DNA of 7,177 nucleotides from Bacillota bacterium (GTDB taxonomy: Bacteria; Bacillota; Clostridia; Clostridiales; Caloramatoraceae), in assembly GCA_023389275.1 (NCBI GenBank), contig JAEWEN010000122.1, forward strand, positions 1-7,177. Direction: 5' to 3'. Position 1 is the stretch's first letter; each line of letters begins with the position of its first letter. Below, one piece after another: positions 5,778 through 7,177 of the stretch. A model generated the notes under the pieces. The model saw only the letters and a list, made by a program, of their open reading frames with translations. It made no database searches and was not told the origin of the DNA. The position numbers and the translations under genes were made by a program.

Positions 5778-6527
5778 ATGCACAAGTTTTTTGTATCTAA
5801 AGAAAATATAAGTGAAGATACTATATTAATTACTGGGGATGACGTTAAACATATAGGAAAAGTTTTAAGACTTAAAGTAGGAGATAAAATAAATATATCT
5901 GATGGCAATTCTACAGAATATATATGTGAATTAGATTTAATTGATAAAAAAGAAGTTGTGTGCAACATTATAGAAAAATTTCAAAATAAAACAGAAAGTC
6001 CAATATGTATAACACTGTTTCAGGGACTTCCTAAAGCACAAAAAATGGAACTTATAATTCAAAAAGGTGTAGAAATAGGAATAAAGAACATTATACCTGT
6101 TTTAACTGAAAGAGTTGTTGTTAAAACAGAAACTAGAGATATTTCTGGTAAAATAGAAAGATGGAACAAAATTTCAAAAGAAGCTGCAAAGCAAAGTGGA
6201 AGAGGAACTATTTTAGAACTTAATAATCCTATTACATTTAAAGAAGCTATAGAATCTTTAAATAAGTTTGATTTAGCAGTTATACCATATGAAAATCAAC
6301 AGGGAATAGGGCTTAAAAAGGTTTTAAGAAACTTAGACTCTAATGTTAAAAATGTAGCTATTTTTATAGGACCAGAAGGTGGATTTGAAGAAGAAGAAGT
6401 AAATTATGCTATAGAAAAAGGGGTACATCCAGTAACCCTTGGACCTAGAATATTAAGAACGGAAACAGCAGGTCTTGTAGCATCATCTATAATATTATAC
6501 GAATTAGGAGACATGGGAGGAATATAA
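5778..6527 (+). CDS. rsmE: 16S rRNA m3U1498 methyltransferase RsmE
   Basis: RsmE is a SAM-dependent SPOUT-class enzyme that methylates N3 of U1498 (E. coli numbering) in helix 44 of 16S rRNA, in the assembled 30S subunit. At 249 residues it is full length. The N-terminal PUA-like RNA-binding domain (about 1-70) contains HIGKVLRLKVGD (25-36). The trefoil-knot catalytic domain carries GLPKAQKMELIIQKGVEIG (83-101), the knot motif IGPEGGF (197-203) and LGPRILRTETAG (221-232), which binds SAM. The ATG is preceded by AAGGAG (5766-5771) at six bases. The stop TAA shares its last A with the mtaB ATG, and the mtaB ribosome-binding site GGGAGG (6515-6520) lies within the last rsmE codons, which suggests translational coupling. 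The operon with prmA groups two ribosome-modifying enzymes. Confidence 0.97.
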   Translation: MHKFFVSKENISEDTILITGDDVKHIGKVLRLKVGDKINISDGNSTEYICELDLIDKKEVVCNIIEKFQNKTESPICITLFQGLPKAQKMELIIQKGVEIGIKNIIPVLTERVVVKTETRDISGKIERWNKISKEAAKQSGRGTILELNNPITFKEAIESLNKFDLAVIPYENQQGIGLKKVLRNLDSNVKNVAIFIGPEGGFEEEEVNYAIEKGVHPVTLGPRILRTETAGLVASSIILYELGDMGGI

Positions 6528-7177
6528 TGAAAAAAGTAGCTCTATACACCCTTGGCTGTAGAGTTAATGTATACGAAACAGAAGCTATAACTGAAAGTTT
6601 TACTAAAAGAGGATACGAAATAGTAGAATTTGAGGACTATGCAGATGTTTATGTTATAAATACATGTACAGTTACTAATGTAGGTGATAAAAAATCTCGT
6701 AAAATGCTTAGAAAAGCTAAAAAAACTAATCCTAATGCTGTTGTAGTTGCAGCAGGATGTTATGCTCAGGTATCACCAGATGAGATATCTGAAATAGAAG
6801 AAGTAGATATAGTTGTAGGAACAAAGGATAAATCAAAAATAGTAGACTTTGTTGATGATTATATTAAAACAAATGAAAAGAAAAACTATGTTAATAACAT
6901 TATGTCAGTTAGAGAATTTGAAGAAATGGAAGTAGATGAGTATCATGATAAAACACGTGCGTTTTTAAAGATACAAGATGGATGTGATAGATACTGTTCA
7001 TACTGCTTAATTCCATATGCAAGGGGACCTGTAAGAAGTAGACCACTAGAAAATATATTAAGCCAGGTTAAAGGACTAGTTGCTAACGGGTTTAAAGAGG
7101 TTATACTTTCAGGTATACATATTTCTTCATATGGTAAGGACTTAAAAGATAATAATCTTGTTGATGTAGTTGAGGAG
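6527..7177 (+). CDS. mtaB: tRNA (N6-threonylcarbamoyladenosine37-C2)-methylthiotransferase MtaB (5' part only)
   Basis: MtaB is a radical-SAM enzyme that turns t6A37 of ANN-decoding tRNAs into ms2t6A, aiding codon reading. The first 217 codons are present and the frame stays open to the right edge. The N-terminal methylthiotransferase domain has its three cluster cysteines: Cys11 in YTLGCRVN (7-14), Cys47 in INTCTVTN (44-51) and Cys78 in AAGCYAQ (75-81). The radical-SAM domain begins at about 143, with the CxxxCxxC motif at Cys153, Cys157 and Cys160 in DGCDRYCSYCLIPYARG (151-167). The TLGC-x-VN opening and the GIHISSYG segment (196-203) fit MtaB (YqeV type) better than MiaB, which makes ms2i6A, or RimO. 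The rest of the radical-SAM domain and the C-terminal TRAM domain lie outside the window. The start overlaps the rsmE stop by one base; the ribosome-binding site is GGGAGG six bases upstream. Confidence 0.93.
   Translation, partial: MKKVALYTLGCRVNVYETEAITESFTKRGYEIVEFEDYADVYVINTCTVTNVGDKKSRKMLRKAKKTNPNAVVVAAGCYAQVSPDEISEIEEVDIVVGTKDKSKIVDFVDDYIKTNEKKNYVNNIMSVREFEEMEVDEYHDKTRAFLKIQDGCDRYCSYCLIPYARGPVRSRPLENILSQVKGLVANGFKEVILSGIHISSYGKDLKDNNLVDVVEE

Noticed and set aside
4897..5968. Three open frames of 72-92 codons on the - strand across prmA and the start of rsmE
   Set aside because: They are antisense to well-identified genes, have low-complexity Ser/Ile/Leu-rich products, and lack start signals; they are typical by-products of AT-rich coding sequence.

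Overview
The window comes from a low-G+C Gram-positive anaerobe, most likely a member of the Clostridia and plausibly close to Peptostreptococcaceae. Four things point this way. Base composition and codon use are strongly AT-rich throughout. Shine-Dalgarno sites are AGGAGG-like. DnaK is the short Firmicute form, lacking the roughly 24-residue insertion seen in the proteobacterial ATPase domain. The order grpE-dnaK-dnaJ-...-prmA-rsmE-mtaB is the classical clostridial heat-shock / translation-modification locus. The genus cannot be fixed from the sequence alone. All genes lie on the + strand.

Left part (1-3366): the 3' end of grpE, complete dnaK and complete dnaJ form the DnaK chaperone machine (nucleotide exchange factor, Hsp70, Hsp40). 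The genes are closely spaced, and a strong Rho-independent terminator ends the unit just after dnaJ. No promoter or CIRCE operator is visible here, so transcription presumably starts upstream of the window. A 9-10 bp hairpin sits between dnaK and dnaJ; its 5' arm is a Shine-Dalgarno-like sequence and its 3' arm resembles an anti-Shine-Dalgarno.

Middle part (3367-4758): two genes unrelated to protein folding lie between dnaJ and prmA, which are adjacent in C. acetobutylicum. One is a GPR1/FUN34/YaaH-type small membrane protein (probable acetate/short-carboxylate transporter). It has its own promoter, overlapped by a palindromic operator-like sequence, and its own terminator. The other is a small FMN-dependent nitroreductase-family protein with an extended -10 promoter and no terminator of its own.

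Right part (4759-7177): prmA (methyltransferase for ribosomal protein L11), rsmE (16S rRNA m3U methyltransferase) and the first 217 codons of mtaB (tRNA ms2t6A methylthiotransferase) form a tight modification operon. The gaps are 10 nt and a 1-nt stop/start overlap. prmA probably starts at a TTG at 4826 rather than at the ATG nine bases upstream, which abuts the Shine-Dalgarno sequence.

The coding content is conventional and I see no undescribed multi-gene system, mobile element, CRISPR array or RNA gene. The points most worth a second look are non-coding: the palindrome centred on the -35 box of the transporter gene, and the dnaK-dnaJ hairpin.
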